Shown: in pieces, positions 17,587-26,053 of the stretch
How the letters are laid out: the number at the start of each line of letters is the position of its first letter
Position numbering within the stretch: the stretch's first letter is position 1
Source of the DNA: WTFV01 sp965203525
GTDB taxonomy: Bacteria; Acidobacteriota; Vicinamibacteria; Vicinamibacterales; UBA8438
DNA: 64,000 nucleotides
NCBI GenBank assembly: GCA_965203525.1
Contig: OZ241898.1
Coordinates: forward strand, 5,084,001 to 5,148,000
Direction: 5' to 3'
Program-made: the position numbers and the translations under genes
The notes under the pieces: generated by a model
Told to the model about the DNA's origin: nothing
Database searches by the model: none
What the model saw: only the letters and a program-made list of their open reading frames with translations

Positions 17587-18282
17587 ATGTCGTTCAAATG
17601 CTCCGAAGCCGTGCGCCGTTTGCTGTTGACGGCGGCGGCCGGCGCCCTGACCGGGTGCGCCACCGTGGCGGGTGGCGGATGGCACGCGCAGCAGCAGACG
17701 ACCCTGGTGTCGGATCCGCCCGCCGCAACCGTCGTTGCGGACGGAGAAACAGCCGGCGAGACGCCGGTGACGGTTCCGTTGCGGAAGCGCGGCAACTGGT
17801 GGGGGCAGGGCCGCCCTCGTGTCGTGCTCAGGTTCGAGAAAGAGGGTTTCGCCGCGTCGGAGTTCCAGGTCGAGTCCCGCCTCGACCGCTGGATCTTCGG
17901 CAACCTGGTGCTCGCGGCGCTGTCCGGCGCCATGGCCGCCGTCGATCGGACCGCTTTTGGCGACGCGCACCCGGGGCTGGTCGCGGCCGGAACGTTGATC
18001 TGGTCGGTCGGCATCGACGTTGTCAGCGGCGCGGCGTTCACGCTTCCGCGGACCGTCGACACAAAGCTCGTTCCGCGGCCCGGGGCATCCCGGCGCCGCC
18101 CGCTGAATGCGCCCGGTCCCGCGCGATTCTTTTTCCATCGCTCCGAAGCACCTGAATGGCCAGGCGCTTCGTTCCCTCGCGGGCGGGACGTCATGCCGGA
18201 GTCGTTCGACGTGACTGCGCCGGCGGTCCCGGCCGCTGCCCCGGAGCATGCTCCGGCAGGGGAACCGTCGGCGAAGCGCTGA
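17587..18282 (+). CDS. PEGA-domain lipoprotein
   Basis: 231-residue predicted lipoprotein: a signal with LLLTAAAGALTGC gives a lipobox LTGC near residue 23. The next region, LVSDPPAATVVADGETAGETPVTV, is a PEGA-type beta domain. Two hydrophobic segments follow (about residues 115-130 and 140-158), which is unusual for a periplasmic lipoprotein but seen in related 'PEGA plus glycine-zipper' proteins. The C-terminus is Pro/Ala-rich and disordered. Start ATG at 17587 has GAGGGAGG 6 nt upstream. It lies between two exporter systems and may be an envelope accessory. Confidence 0.8.
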   Translation: MSFKCSEAVRRLLLTAAAGALTGCATVAGGGWHAQQQTTLVSDPPAATVVADGETAGETPVTVPLRKRGNWWGQGRPRVVLRFEKEGFAASEFQVESRLDRWIFGNLVLAALSGAMAAVDRTAFGDAHPGLVAAGTLIWSVGIDVVSGAAFTLPRTVDTKLVPRPGASRRRPLNAPGPARFFFHRSEAPEWPGASFPRGRDVMPESFDVTAPAVPAAAPEHAPAGEPSAKR

Positions 18283-18334
18283 GACGTTCGGATGCGCCCG
18301 ACGCGGAATCTGGTATCGTCACGGCAGCAGGATC

Positions 18335-19561
18335 ATGGCCGCGTCACTCGACGAGCTGAAGATCGACCGGTCGCGGGACGGCCGGCCGCGGGTGGCCCGG
18401 ATCGTCTCCCTGGTCCTGGGCCTCGTGGTCCTGGGCGCCGGCGGGGCCGCGGGCTGGCGCTGGTTCGAGGAGGCCCGGGTTCCGGTCGTGCGCACCGCGC
18501 CGGTGCGGCGGACCGTGCCGGCCGACGGCCAGCCGACGGTCCTGAACGCTTCCGGCTACGTGACGGCGCGCCTGCAGTCGACCGTCTCGTCCAAGGTCAC
18601 CGGCCGCATCGTCGAAGTGCTGGTCGAAGAGGGGATGGCGGTCCGCCGGGGGCAGATCCTGGCCCGGCTCGACGACACCACGGAGCGTTCGTACCTGGCG
18701 CTGGCCGATGCGCAGCTCGGCGCCGCGCGGGGCGCGCTGGCCGAGCTCGAGGTGCGCTACGCGGAGGCCCGGCTTGACCTCGACCGCCAGCGCCGGCTGC
18801 TCGATCAGCGGCTGATCGGGCAGGCCGACCTCGACGCGGCGCAGGCCGAGGCCGACTCGCTCCGGGCCCGCATCGCCAACCAGCGCGAGCGGGTCGTGGT
18901 CGCCGAGCGCGAGATCGACGTGCGGCGGACCGCGCTGGAGGACACCGTCATCCGCGCGCCGTTCAGCGGCGTCGCCATCTCCAAGGACGCGCAGCCGGGC
19001 GAGATGATCAGCCCGGTCAGCGCGGGCGGCGGCTTCACGCGCACCGGCGTCTGCACCATCGTCGACATGTCGTCGCTGGAGATCGAGGTCGACGTCAACG
19101 AGAGCTACATCAACCGCGTCTCTCCCGCGCAGCGGGTGGTGGCCACCCTCGACGCGTATCCCGACTGGCAGATCCCGGCCCGCGTCATCACGACCATCCC
19201 CGCCGCCGACCGGCAGCGCGCGACGGTGCTGGTGCGGATCGCGTTCGACGAGCTGGGCGACCCCCGCATCCTCCCGGACATGGGGGTGAACGTGGCGTTT
19301 CTGGAGGCCGGGCCGCCGCCGGAGGCCGCCGTCGCCGCGGCGCCCCCCCGGCTCTGGATTCCGGCCGCGGCGGTGCGCGGCGACGGCGGGACGCAGGTGG
19401 TCTTCGTGGCGCGCGGGGAGACGGTGGAGCGGCGGGCGGTGACCACCGGCCTCGAGGACGGCGGCGACGTCGAGGTGCTGGCCGGCGTCGCGGCCGGGGA
19501 GCGGGTGGTGATCGAAGGACCGCCGGACCTGTCCGACGGCGACCGGGTGACGGCGCAATGA
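18335..19561 (+). CDS. MacA/HlyD-like periplasmic adaptor of ABC exporter
   Basis: 408 residues. A single N-terminal membrane helix (about residues 25-45) is followed by a biotinyl-lipoyl half motif (GYVTARLQSTVSSKVTGRI) and a long coiled-coil hairpin (DRQRRLLDQRLIGQADLDAAQAEADSL within residues 130-200). Then come the second lipoyl half (TVIRAPFSGVAISKDAQPGEM), a beta-barrel, and a membrane-proximal domain ending ERVVIEGPPDLSDGDRV. This is the classic membrane-fusion protein order. The start at 18335 follows CAGGATC. It heads a four-gene set with an ATPase and two FtsX-like permeases. Confidence 0.92.
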   Translation: MAASLDELKIDRSRDGRPRVARIVSLVLGLVVLGAGGAAGWRWFEEARVPVVRTAPVRRTVPADGQPTVLNASGYVTARLQSTVSSKVTGRIVEVLVEEGMAVRRGQILARLDDTTERSYLALADAQLGAARGALAELEVRYAEARLDLDRQRRLLDQRLIGQADLDAAQAEADSLRARIANQRERVVVAEREIDVRRTALEDTVIRAPFSGVAISKDAQPGEMISPVSAGGGFTRTGVCTIVDMSSLEIEVDVNESYINRVSPAQRVVATLDAYPDWQIPARVITTIPAADRQRATVLVRIAFDELGDPRILPDMGVNVAFLEAGPPPEAAVAAAPPRLWIPAAAVRGDGGTQVVFVARGETVERRAVTTGLEDGGDVEVLAGVAAGERVVIEGPPDLSDGDRVTAQ

Positions 19562-19670
19562 CGCAGCGGCCGCGGCGTTTCACGGTCTACGAATCCCGGG
19601 CGAGAGCGCTGCCTGTCCGATGGCGCCCGGGGACGGCCGGCGGCGCCGCGGAGGAACGGAGGCGCACGGC

Positions 19671-20366
19671 ATGAGCGGGAACGGAGCGTTGGTCCGGGTC
19701 CGGAACCTCCACAAGGTGTTCCGGCGCGGGGCGGAGCGGATCGACGTGCTGCAGGGCGTCACCCTCGACCTGCCGGCGGGAGACTTCCTGGCCCTGATGG
19801 GGCCGTCCGGTTCGGGCAAGACCACCCTGCTCAACCTGCTCGGCGGCCTCGACACGCCGAGCGAGGGGGAGGTGGTCGTCGGGGGCGACCGGATCGACCG
19901 CATGGCGGGGGGCCGGCTCGCCGGCTGGCGGGCGCGGCACGTCGGGTTCGTGTTCCAGTTCTACAACCTGCTGCCGGTGCTGACGGCGGAGAAGAACGTG
20001 GAGCTGCCGCTGCTGCTGACGGCGCTGTCGCGCGGCGAGCGGCGCCGGCACGTGGCGACGGCGCTGGAGGTGGTCGGTCTGGCGGACCGCGCGAAGCACT
20101 ACCCGCGCCAGCTCTCCGGCGGGCAGGAGCAGCGGGTCGGCATCGCGCGCGCCATCGTCACCGACCCGACGCTGCTGCTGTGCGACGAGCCGACCGGCGA
20201 CCTCGACCGGAGGTCCGGGGACGAGATCCTCGACCTGCTGCAGGCGCTCAACGCCGAGCACGGCAAGACCATCGTCATGGTGACGCACGACGCGCACGCC
20301 GCCGCCCGCGCCCGGCGGACGCTGCATCTGAACAAGGGCGTGCTCGCCGCGGAGCCGGAAGCATGA
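19671..20366 (+). CDS. ABC transporter ATP-binding protein (LolD/MacB type)
   Basis: 231 residues. Walker A GPSGSGKTT at 44-52, Q-loop VFQFYNLLPVLTAEKN, signature LSGGQEQRVGIARAIV, Walker B LLLCDEPTGDLD, H-loop VMVTHDAHAA. The 'FQFYNLLP' Q-loop is the hallmark of the LolD/MacB/FtsE group. The ATG was chosen for an upstream GGAGG. Its stop overlaps the first permease start as ATGA (20363-20366), indicating translational coupling. Confidence 0.94.
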   Translation: MSGNGALVRVRNLHKVFRRGAERIDVLQGVTLDLPAGDFLALMGPSGSGKTTLLNLLGGLDTPSEGEVVVGGDRIDRMAGGRLAGWRARHVGFVFQFYNLLPVLTAEKNVELPLLLTALSRGERRRHVATALEVVGLADRAKHYPRQLSGGQEQRVGIARAIVTDPTLLLCDEPTGDLDRRSGDEILDLLQALNAEHGKTIVMVTHDAHAAARARRTLHLNKGVLAAEPEA

Positions 20367-21514
20367 AGTTTCTGCCGCTGGTCTGGAAGAACCTGTTCCG
20401 GCGCAAGGCGCGGACGCTGTTCACGGTGCTGTCGATCGTCGTGGCGTTCGTCCTGTTCACGTACCTGGCCGCCGTCCGGGTGGCGTTCAGCTCCGGGGTC
20501 TCGGTCGCCGGCGCGGACCGCCTGCTGGTCATCCACAAGGTGTCGCTCATCCAGCCGCTGCCGGAGAGCTACCTGGGCCGCATCGCTGCCGTCGACGGGG
20601 TGACCGACGTCAGCCACCAGTCGTGGTTCGGGGGCATCTACCAGGATCCGCGCAACTTCTTCCCGCAGTTCGCGGTGGATCCGGAGAGCTTCCTGCGCCT
20701 CTACCCCGAGATCGTGCTGTCCGACGCCGAGCGCGGGGCGTGGCTGCGCAACCGCACCGGGGCCATCGTCGGGCGGGCGACGGCGGACCGCTTCGGGTGG
20801 CAAGCGGGCGACCGGATCCCGCTCCAGGGCACCATCTTCCGCACCCGCGACGGCCCGACCTGGGAGTTCACCATCGACGGCGTCTTCGAGGCGGGCGCGG
20901 AAGGCTACGACACGTCCGCGCTCTACTTCCACCACGAGTACCTGATGGAGGCCAATTCGGAAGGGGTGCGGTTCGTGGGCCAGTACGTCATCCGCATCGC
21001 GGATCCGTCGCAGGCGCCGGACGTGGCGGCGGCGATCGACACGCGCTTCGCCAACTCGCCGGCCGAGACGCGGACCTCCACCGAGCAGGCGTTCCTGCAG
21101 GGCTTCGCGGACCAGATCGGCAACGTCGGCGCCATCGTGACCGCGGTCCTGGCCGCGGTCTTCTTCACGATCCTGGTGATCACGGCCAACACGATGGCGC
21201 AGTCGATCCGGGAGCGGACGAACGAGCTGGCGGTGCTCAAGACGCTCGGCTTCACCGACCGCCGGGTGCTGGCGCTGGTGCTGTGCGAGTCGCTCGCGCT
21301 GGCCGTGGCCGGCGGCGCCGCGGGTCTGGGCCTCGGCTACCTGCTGATCGGCCTAGGGGATCCGACCGGCGGGTTCCTGCCGGTGTTCTTCACCCCGACG
21401 GGCGACCTCGTGGTCGGCGGCGCGCTCGTCGTCCTGCTCGGCTTCGCGGCCGGGGCCGTGCCGGCGCTGCTGGCGACGCGCCTGCGGATCGTCGACGCGC
21501 TGCGGAAGGTGTAG
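20363..21514 (+). CDS. FtsX-like ABC permease 1
   Basis: 383 residues. One N-terminal helix (KARTLFTVLSIVVAFVLFTYL) is followed by a periplasmic MacB-PCD-type domain (about residues 40-255). Then come three helices in the FtsX domain, including VTAVLAAVFFTILVITANTMAQSI and the conserved RTNELAVLKTLGFTDRRV coupling segment. Unlike MacB the ATPase is encoded separately. It pairs with permease 2, two codons downstream, to make a heterodimer. Confidence 0.92.
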   Translation: MKFLPLVWKNLFRRKARTLFTVLSIVVAFVLFTYLAAVRVAFSSGVSVAGADRLLVIHKVSLIQPLPESYLGRIAAVDGVTDVSHQSWFGGIYQDPRNFFPQFAVDPESFLRLYPEIVLSDAERGAWLRNRTGAIVGRATADRFGWQAGDRIPLQGTIFRTRDGPTWEFTIDGVFEAGAEGYDTSALYFHHEYLMEANSEGVRFVGQYVIRIADPSQAPDVAAAIDTRFANSPAETRTSTEQAFLQGFADQIGNVGAIVTAVLAAVFFTILVITANTMAQSIRERTNELAVLKTLGFTDRRVLALVLCESLALAVAGGAAGLGLGYLLIGLGDPTGGFLPVFFTPTGDLVVGGALVVLLGFAAGAVPALLATRLRIVDALRKV

Positions 21515-21517
21515 GCG

Positions 21518-22705
21518 ATGCGGTTCCTCACCCAGGTGCTGACGGTCGCGGGGCTCACGCTCCGCACGCTGCCGCAACGGGCCGGCTCGTCGGTGGTCGC
21601 GGTGGTCGGCGTGACCGGCGTGGTCATCGTCTTCGTGGCGGTGCTCTCCATCGCCGAGGGGTTCCGGGCGGCGCTCACCGGCGCCGGCTCGCCGGACACG
21701 GCGATCGTCATGCGGGGCGGGAGCGACAGCGAGCTGAGCAGCGGCATCTCGCTGGCCACCACCCGCATCGTCAAGGACGCGCCGGGCGTGCGGCGGGGGG
21801 ACGGCGGCCCGGTCGCCTCGGCCGAGCTGTTCGTGGTGGTGGACGTGCCGAAGCGGAGCACCGGGACGCCGGCCAACGTTCCGCTGCGCGGGGTGGAGCC
21901 GGCCGCGTTCGGCGTCCGCGACGAAATCCGCGTCGTCGAGGGCCGCACCTTCCGGCCCGGCACCAACGAGATCATCGTCGGCCGCGGCGCGGCCGCCCAG
22001 TTCGCGGGGATCGACCTCGGCTCGACCCGGCGCTGGGGCGAGAGCGAGTGGGAGGTGGTCGGCATCTTCGAGGCCGGCGGCACCATCGCCGAGTCGGAGA
22101 TCTGGTGCGACGCCCGCGTGCTGCAGCCCGCCTACCGGCGCGGCGACACCTTCCAGTCGGTCTATGCGAAGCTCGCCTCGGCGGGCGACTTCGAACCGTT
22201 CAAGGACGCGCTGACGTCGGATCCGCGGCTGGACGTGATGGTCGAGCGCGAGGACGCCTACTACCAGGGGCAGTCCCAGGTGATCACCGGCATCATCACC
22301 GGCATCGGCACGGTGATCGCGCTGCTGATGGCGGTCGGCGCGGTGTTCGGGGGCATCAACACGATGTACACCGCCGTCGCCGCGCGGACCCGCGAGATCG
22401 CGACGCTGCGCGCGCTCGGGTTCGGGGGGCTGCCGGTGGTGATCTCGGTGCTGGTCGAATCGGTGGCGCTGTGCGTCGCCGGCGGCGTCATCGGCGGGCT
22501 GCTCGCCTACGCCGGCTTCAACGGCTACCAGACCGCCACGCTGAACTGGCAGACCTTCAGCCAGGTGGCGTTCGCCTTCGCGGTGACCCCGGCGCTGCTC
22601 GTCCAGGGAATCGTCTGGGCGGTCGTGATGGGCGTGCTCGGCGGCCTCTTCCCCGCCGTCCGCGCGGCGCGCCTGCCGGTGGCGACGGCGCTGCGGGAAC
22701 TGTGA
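21518..22705 (+). CDS. FtsX-like ABC permease 2
   Basis: 395 residues with the same plan as permease 1: an N-terminal helix, a large periplasmic domain (about residues 45-260), then three helices. GGINTMYTAVAARTREIATLRALGFGG is the cytoplasmic coupling region. It starts 3 nt after permease 1. Together with the adaptor and ATPase it should form a MacAB-like exporter driving periplasmic substrates outward. No outer-membrane TolC partner is in the window. Confidence 0.92.
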   Translation: MRFLTQVLTVAGLTLRTLPQRAGSSVVAVVGVTGVVIVFVAVLSIAEGFRAALTGAGSPDTAIVMRGGSDSELSSGISLATTRIVKDAPGVRRGDGGPVASAELFVVVDVPKRSTGTPANVPLRGVEPAAFGVRDEIRVVEGRTFRPGTNEIIVGRGAAAQFAGIDLGSTRRWGESEWEVVGIFEAGGTIAESEIWCDARVLQPAYRRGDTFQSVYAKLASAGDFEPFKDALTSDPRLDVMVEREDAYYQGQSQVITGIITGIGTVIALLMAVGAVFGGINTMYTAVAARTREIATLRALGFGGLPVVISVLVESVALCVAGGVIGGLLAYAGFNGYQTATLNWQTFSQVAFAFAVTPALLVQGIVWAVVMGVLGGLFPAVRAARLPVATALREL

Positions 22706-22730
22706 GCGCCCCGGGTCCCGTCCGGTGACG

Positions 22731-22835
22731 GACTGATCGACGACGTTGCCGGCATCGCACCGCGCCCGTCCGCGGCGGCGCCGGCGAAGACTGCGCACGA
22801 GACTGATCGACGAGGTTGCCGGCATCCGCACCGCG
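22731..22835. repeat. direct repeat pair, 34 bp, 70-bp period
   Basis: The unit GACTGATCGACGA(C/G)GTTGCC with following GGCATC(C)GCACCGCG occurs at 22731-22764 and 22801-22835, differing at one base and one 1-nt indel. Both copies lie between permease 2 and the P-type ATPase start, the second ending 16 nt before the ATG. Confidence 0.85.
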
Positions 22836-22851
22836 CTTTCCATCACCGCCA

Positions 22852-25488
22852 ATGCCTGTCGAAACACGCGATCCGGTCTGCGGCATGACCGTGAATCCGG
22901 ACACCGGCCGGTTCACGCACGACTACGCGGGCACGACCTGGCTGTTCTGCTGCGGCGGGTGCCAGGCGGCGTTCCGGAGCGATCCGGAGGCGTTCCTGCG
23001 CGCGCGCGGCGAGGCCGCGGAGAACGGCGGCGCCCGGCAGGGTCACGCGCCGGCGGGCCGTGACGCCGACCGCCGCCGTCCCGCTTCCGGCGTCCCGGCG
23101 GCGGCGCCCGCCGGCCGCGCCGATCCGGGTCCCGCGGCGCCCGGCGCGGGACGGGGGCAGGCCGGCGCCCCGGAACCGCGGCGCACGGCCGCGGCTCCGC
23201 CTGCCGCCGCCGCGTACGTCTGCCCGATGTGCCCGGAGGTGCGCGAGACGGAGCCGGTTCCCTGCCCGAGCTGCGGCATGGCGCTCGAGCCGGAGATCGC
23301 CGCGGCGCCGCCTGCCGCCGTCGAGTACGTCTGTCCGATGCATCCGGAGGTGCTGCGCGAAGCGCCCGGCGCGTGTCCGGCGTGCGGCATGGCGCTGGAG
23401 CCGCGCGCCGCGGCGCGGGACGAGGCGCCCAACCCCGAGCTGGCCGACATGACGCGCCGGTTCCGGACGGCGGCGGCGATCGGGCTGCCGGTGTTCGGCA
23501 TCGCCATGACCGAGATGGTCGCCGGCGCCGGGGCGCTGCCGCTGAGCCGGACCGTCTCGAACTGGGTCCAGCTCGTCTGCGCCGCGCCGGTCGTGCTCTG
23601 GGCGGGACGTCCGTTCTTCGAGCGGGGCTGGGCGTCGATCGTCAACCGCAGCCCGAACATGTTCACGCTGATCACGCTCGGGGTGGGGGCGGCGTTCCTC
23701 TACAGCGCGGCGGCGACGGTGATTCCGGGCAGCTTTCCGGCCGGCTTCCGGATGGAGGGGGGCGTCGAGCCGTACTTCGACACGGCCGTGGTCATCGTCG
23801 TGCTCGTGCTGCTCGGGCAGGTGCTGGAACTGCGGGCGCGGCAGCGGACCGGCGCGGCGCTGCGGTCGCTGCTCGGCCTTGCGCCGGCGGTGGCGCACCG
23901 GATCGGCGGCGGCGCCGCGACCGAAGCCGCCGCCGCGGGCGGCCCGCCGGACACGACGGGGGCGCCCGACGAGGACGTGTCGCTCGCCGAGGTGCGCGCC
24001 GGCGACCTGCTGCGGGTACGGCCCGGCGAGCGCGTGCCGGTGGACGGCGTCGTCGTCGAGGGACGGAGCGCCGTCGACGAATCGATGGTCAGCGGGGAGC
24101 CGCTGCCGGTCGAGAAGGGTCCGGGCGACCCGGTGATCGGCGCCACGACGAACGGGACGGGGAGCCTGACCATGCTCGCCGAGCGGGTCGGCGCCGAGAC
24201 GCTGCTGGCGCAGATCGTGCGGATGGTGAGCGAGGCGCAGCGCAGCCGCGCGCCGATCCAGCGGGTGGCGGATCGGCTGGCCCGCTGGTTCGTGCCGGCG
24301 GTCGTCGCCGTCGCCGCCGCTTCGTTCGCCGGCTGGGCGCTCTGGGGGCCCGAGCCGCGCCTGGCGCTGGCCCTGGTGAGCGCGGTCGCGGTGCTCATCA
24401 TCGCCTGTCCGTGCGCGCTCGGGCTGGCGACCCCGATGGCGATCATGGTCGGGACCGGGCGCGGGGCGACGGCCGGCGTGCTCATCCGGGACGCGGCGGC
24501 GCTGGAGGCCCTGGAGCGGGTCGACACGCTGATCGTGGACAAGACCGGCACCCTGACCGAGGGCCGGCCGCGCGTCCGCACGGTGGCGGCGGCGCCCGGC
24601 GCGGGGCTCGACGAGAACGAGCTGCTGCGTCTGGCCGCCGGGGTGGAGCGCGCCAGCGAGCACCCGCTCGCGGCGGCCGTCGTCGGGGAGGCGGACGCCC
24701 GCGGGTTGCCGGCGGTGGTCGCCGCCGACTTCACGTCCGAGACCGGCCGCGGAGTGGCCGGCCGCGTCGACGGCCGGCGGGTCGCGATCGGCACCGCCGC
24801 GTTCCTGGAGGCGCACGGGGCCGCCGCGCGCGAGCTGGCCGCCGCCGCGGACGAGGCGCGCGGGCGCGGGGAAACCGTGGTGCTGGTCGCGGTCGACGGC
24901 GCGCCCGGCGGCGTCGTCGGGGTCGTCGATCCGATCCGGCCGTCCACGCGGGAAGCGCTCGCCCTGCTGCGCCGCGGGCGGCTGCGGATCGTGATGGCGA
25001 CCGGCGACGACCGGGCGACCGCCGAGGCCGTGGCGAGCCAGGTCGGCATCGACCCGGCGGACGTGGTGGCCGAGGTCCTGCCGGCCGGCAAGCGCCGCCT
25101 CGTGGCGGACGAGCAGGCGCGCGGGCGGGTGGTGGCGATGGCGGGCGACGGCATCAACGACGCGCCGGCCCTGGCCGAGGCGGCCGTCGGCATCGCGATG
25201 GGGACCGGCGCCGACGTTGCGATGGAGAGCGCCGGCGTCACCCTCGTCCGCGGCGATCTGCGGGCGATCGTCCGGGCGCGGCGCCTCAGCCGCTCCACCA
25301 TGCGCAACGTCCGCCAGAACCTGGCCCTGGCGTTCGTCTACAACGCGGTCGGGGTGCCGGTGGCGGCCGGCCTGCTCTATCCGGTGCTCGGTCTGCTCGT
25401 CAGCCCGGTCTGGGCGAGCGCCGCGATGACCCTGAGCTCGCTGTCGGTGGTCGGCAACGCGCTGCGCCTGCGGCGGGTCGAGCTGTAG
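22852..25488 (+). CDS. P1B-type copper-transporting ATPase with YHS and two heavy-metal-binding modules
   Basis: 878 residues, probably a Cu(I) exporter. From the N-terminus: a YHS domain (ETRDPVCGMTV, FCCGGCQAAF) and an Ala/Pro/Arg-rich linker. Then come two copies of a YVCPM(C/H)PEV...CP.CGMAL metal-binding motif (about residues 120-145 and 160-190). No classical HMA domain (GMxCxxC) is present. The core has the CPC motif in IIACPCALGLATP, phosphorylation site DKTGTLTEG, ATP-binding SEHPLAAAVV with the HP pair, and GDGINDAPALAEA. The start was set at the ATG directly before the YHS domain. It is downstream of the exporter set but separated by a repeat pair. Confidence 0.95.
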   Translation: MPVETRDPVCGMTVNPDTGRFTHDYAGTTWLFCCGGCQAAFRSDPEAFLRARGEAAENGGARQGHAPAGRDADRRRPASGVPAAAPAGRADPGPAAPGAGRGQAGAPEPRRTAAAPPAAAAYVCPMCPEVRETEPVPCPSCGMALEPEIAAAPPAAVEYVCPMHPEVLREAPGACPACGMALEPRAAARDEAPNPELADMTRRFRTAAAIGLPVFGIAMTEMVAGAGALPLSRTVSNWVQLVCAAPVVLWAGRPFFERGWASIVNRSPNMFTLITLGVGAAFLYSAAATVIPGSFPAGFRMEGGVEPYFDTAVVIVVLVLLGQVLELRARQRTGAALRSLLGLAPAVAHRIGGGAATEAAAAGGPPDTTGAPDEDVSLAEVRAGDLLRVRPGERVPVDGVVVEGRSAVDESMVSGEPLPVEKGPGDPVIGATTNGTGSLTMLAERVGAETLLAQIVRMVSEAQRSRAPIQRVADRLARWFVPAVVAVAAASFAGWALWGPEPRLALALVSAVAVLIIACPCALGLATPMAIMVGTGRGATAGVLIRDAAALEALERVDTLIVDKTGTLTEGRPRVRTVAAAPGAGLDENELLRLAAGVERASEHPLAAAVVGEADARGLPAVVAADFTSETGRGVAGRVDGRRVAIGTAAFLEAHGAAARELAAAADEARGRGETVVLVAVDGAPGGVVGVVDPIRPSTREALALLRRGRLRIVMATGDDRATAEAVASQVGIDPADVVAEVLPAGKRRLVADEQARGRVVAMAGDGINDAPALAEAAVGIAMGTGADVAMESAGVTLVRGDLRAIVRARRLSRSTMRNVRQNLALAFVYNAVGVPVAAGLLYPVLGLLVSPVWASAAMTLSSLSVVGNALRLRRVEL

Positions 25489-25500
25489 CCCGGCGCGGCT

Positions 25501-25588
25501 GCGTCCGGACCGCACGTGCGGCGGCCCCGGCTCGTGGCGGGTTCCGCGTCGAAGGGTCCGGCGTCCGCCGGAGCGCACGTGCGGCGGG
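25501..25588. repeat. short direct repeat pair, about 63-bp period
   Basis: GCGTCCG...CGCACGTGCGGCGG occurs at 25501-25524 and again at 25561-25587 with a few internal differences. The 14-bp CGCACGTGCGGCGG is exact. CGCACGTGCG is itself palindromic. It lies between the ATPase and holin-like genes, just after the ATPase stop. Confidence 0.6.
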
Positions 25589-25658
25589 AAGCCCACCCGT
25601 CCTGCAGCCCGGAGCGCCTGCCCGGCGGAGGACAGAGCCCCGGGCTCCGCCGCGGTTC

Positions 25659-26048
25659 TCAGTCCCGGCGCGCCGTCACGTCGATGACGTCGATTCGCCG
25701 GCGTTGCGGCGGCTGGCGGAATCCGCCGATGAACATCGACACCAGACCCGCGAGCGCGGCGCCGAGCATCGCCCAGAAGAACGATCGGACCTGGAATCCG
25801 GGCACGAGCAGGGCGGCGAACGCAAACGCCAGTCCGTTGACGACGAAGTAGAAGACGCCGAGCGACAGCACCGTCAGCGGTAGCGTCAGGACGAGGAGCA
25901 GGGGCTTGACGACGGCGTTGACCAGTCCCAGGACGAGGGCCGCGACGGCCAGCGCCGGCAGCGACGTGATGACGACGCCGGGCAGGATCCAGGCGACGGC
26001 GCCGAGCGCCAGCGCGGTGGTCAACCAGTGGGCGAGGAACCGGGGCAT
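25659..26048 (-). CDS. phage holin family 4 (YvlD-like) membrane protein
   Basis: 129 residues with four hydrophobic helices: LTTALALGAVAWILPGV, LPALAVAALVLGLVNAVVKP, LTLPLTVLSLGVFYFVVNGL, and FWAMLGAALAGLVSMFIGG. The N-x-x-VKPLL pattern after helix 2 and the GVFYFVVNGL helix are typical of the holin_4_2/YvlD family. Despite the name these are chromosomal housekeeping membrane proteins of unknown function. It starts 5 nt after the FAD dehydrogenase stop, so the two are co-transcribed. The tail RRRIDVIDVTARRD is cytoplasmic. Confidence 0.86.
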   Translation of the reverse strand: MPRFLAHWLTTALALGAVAWILPGVVITSLPALAVAALVLGLVNAVVKPLLLVLTLPLTVLSLGVFYFVVNGLAFAFAALLVPGFQVRSFFWAMLGAALAGLVSMFIGGFRQPPQRRRIDVIDVTARRD

Positions 26049-26053
26049 CGCGT

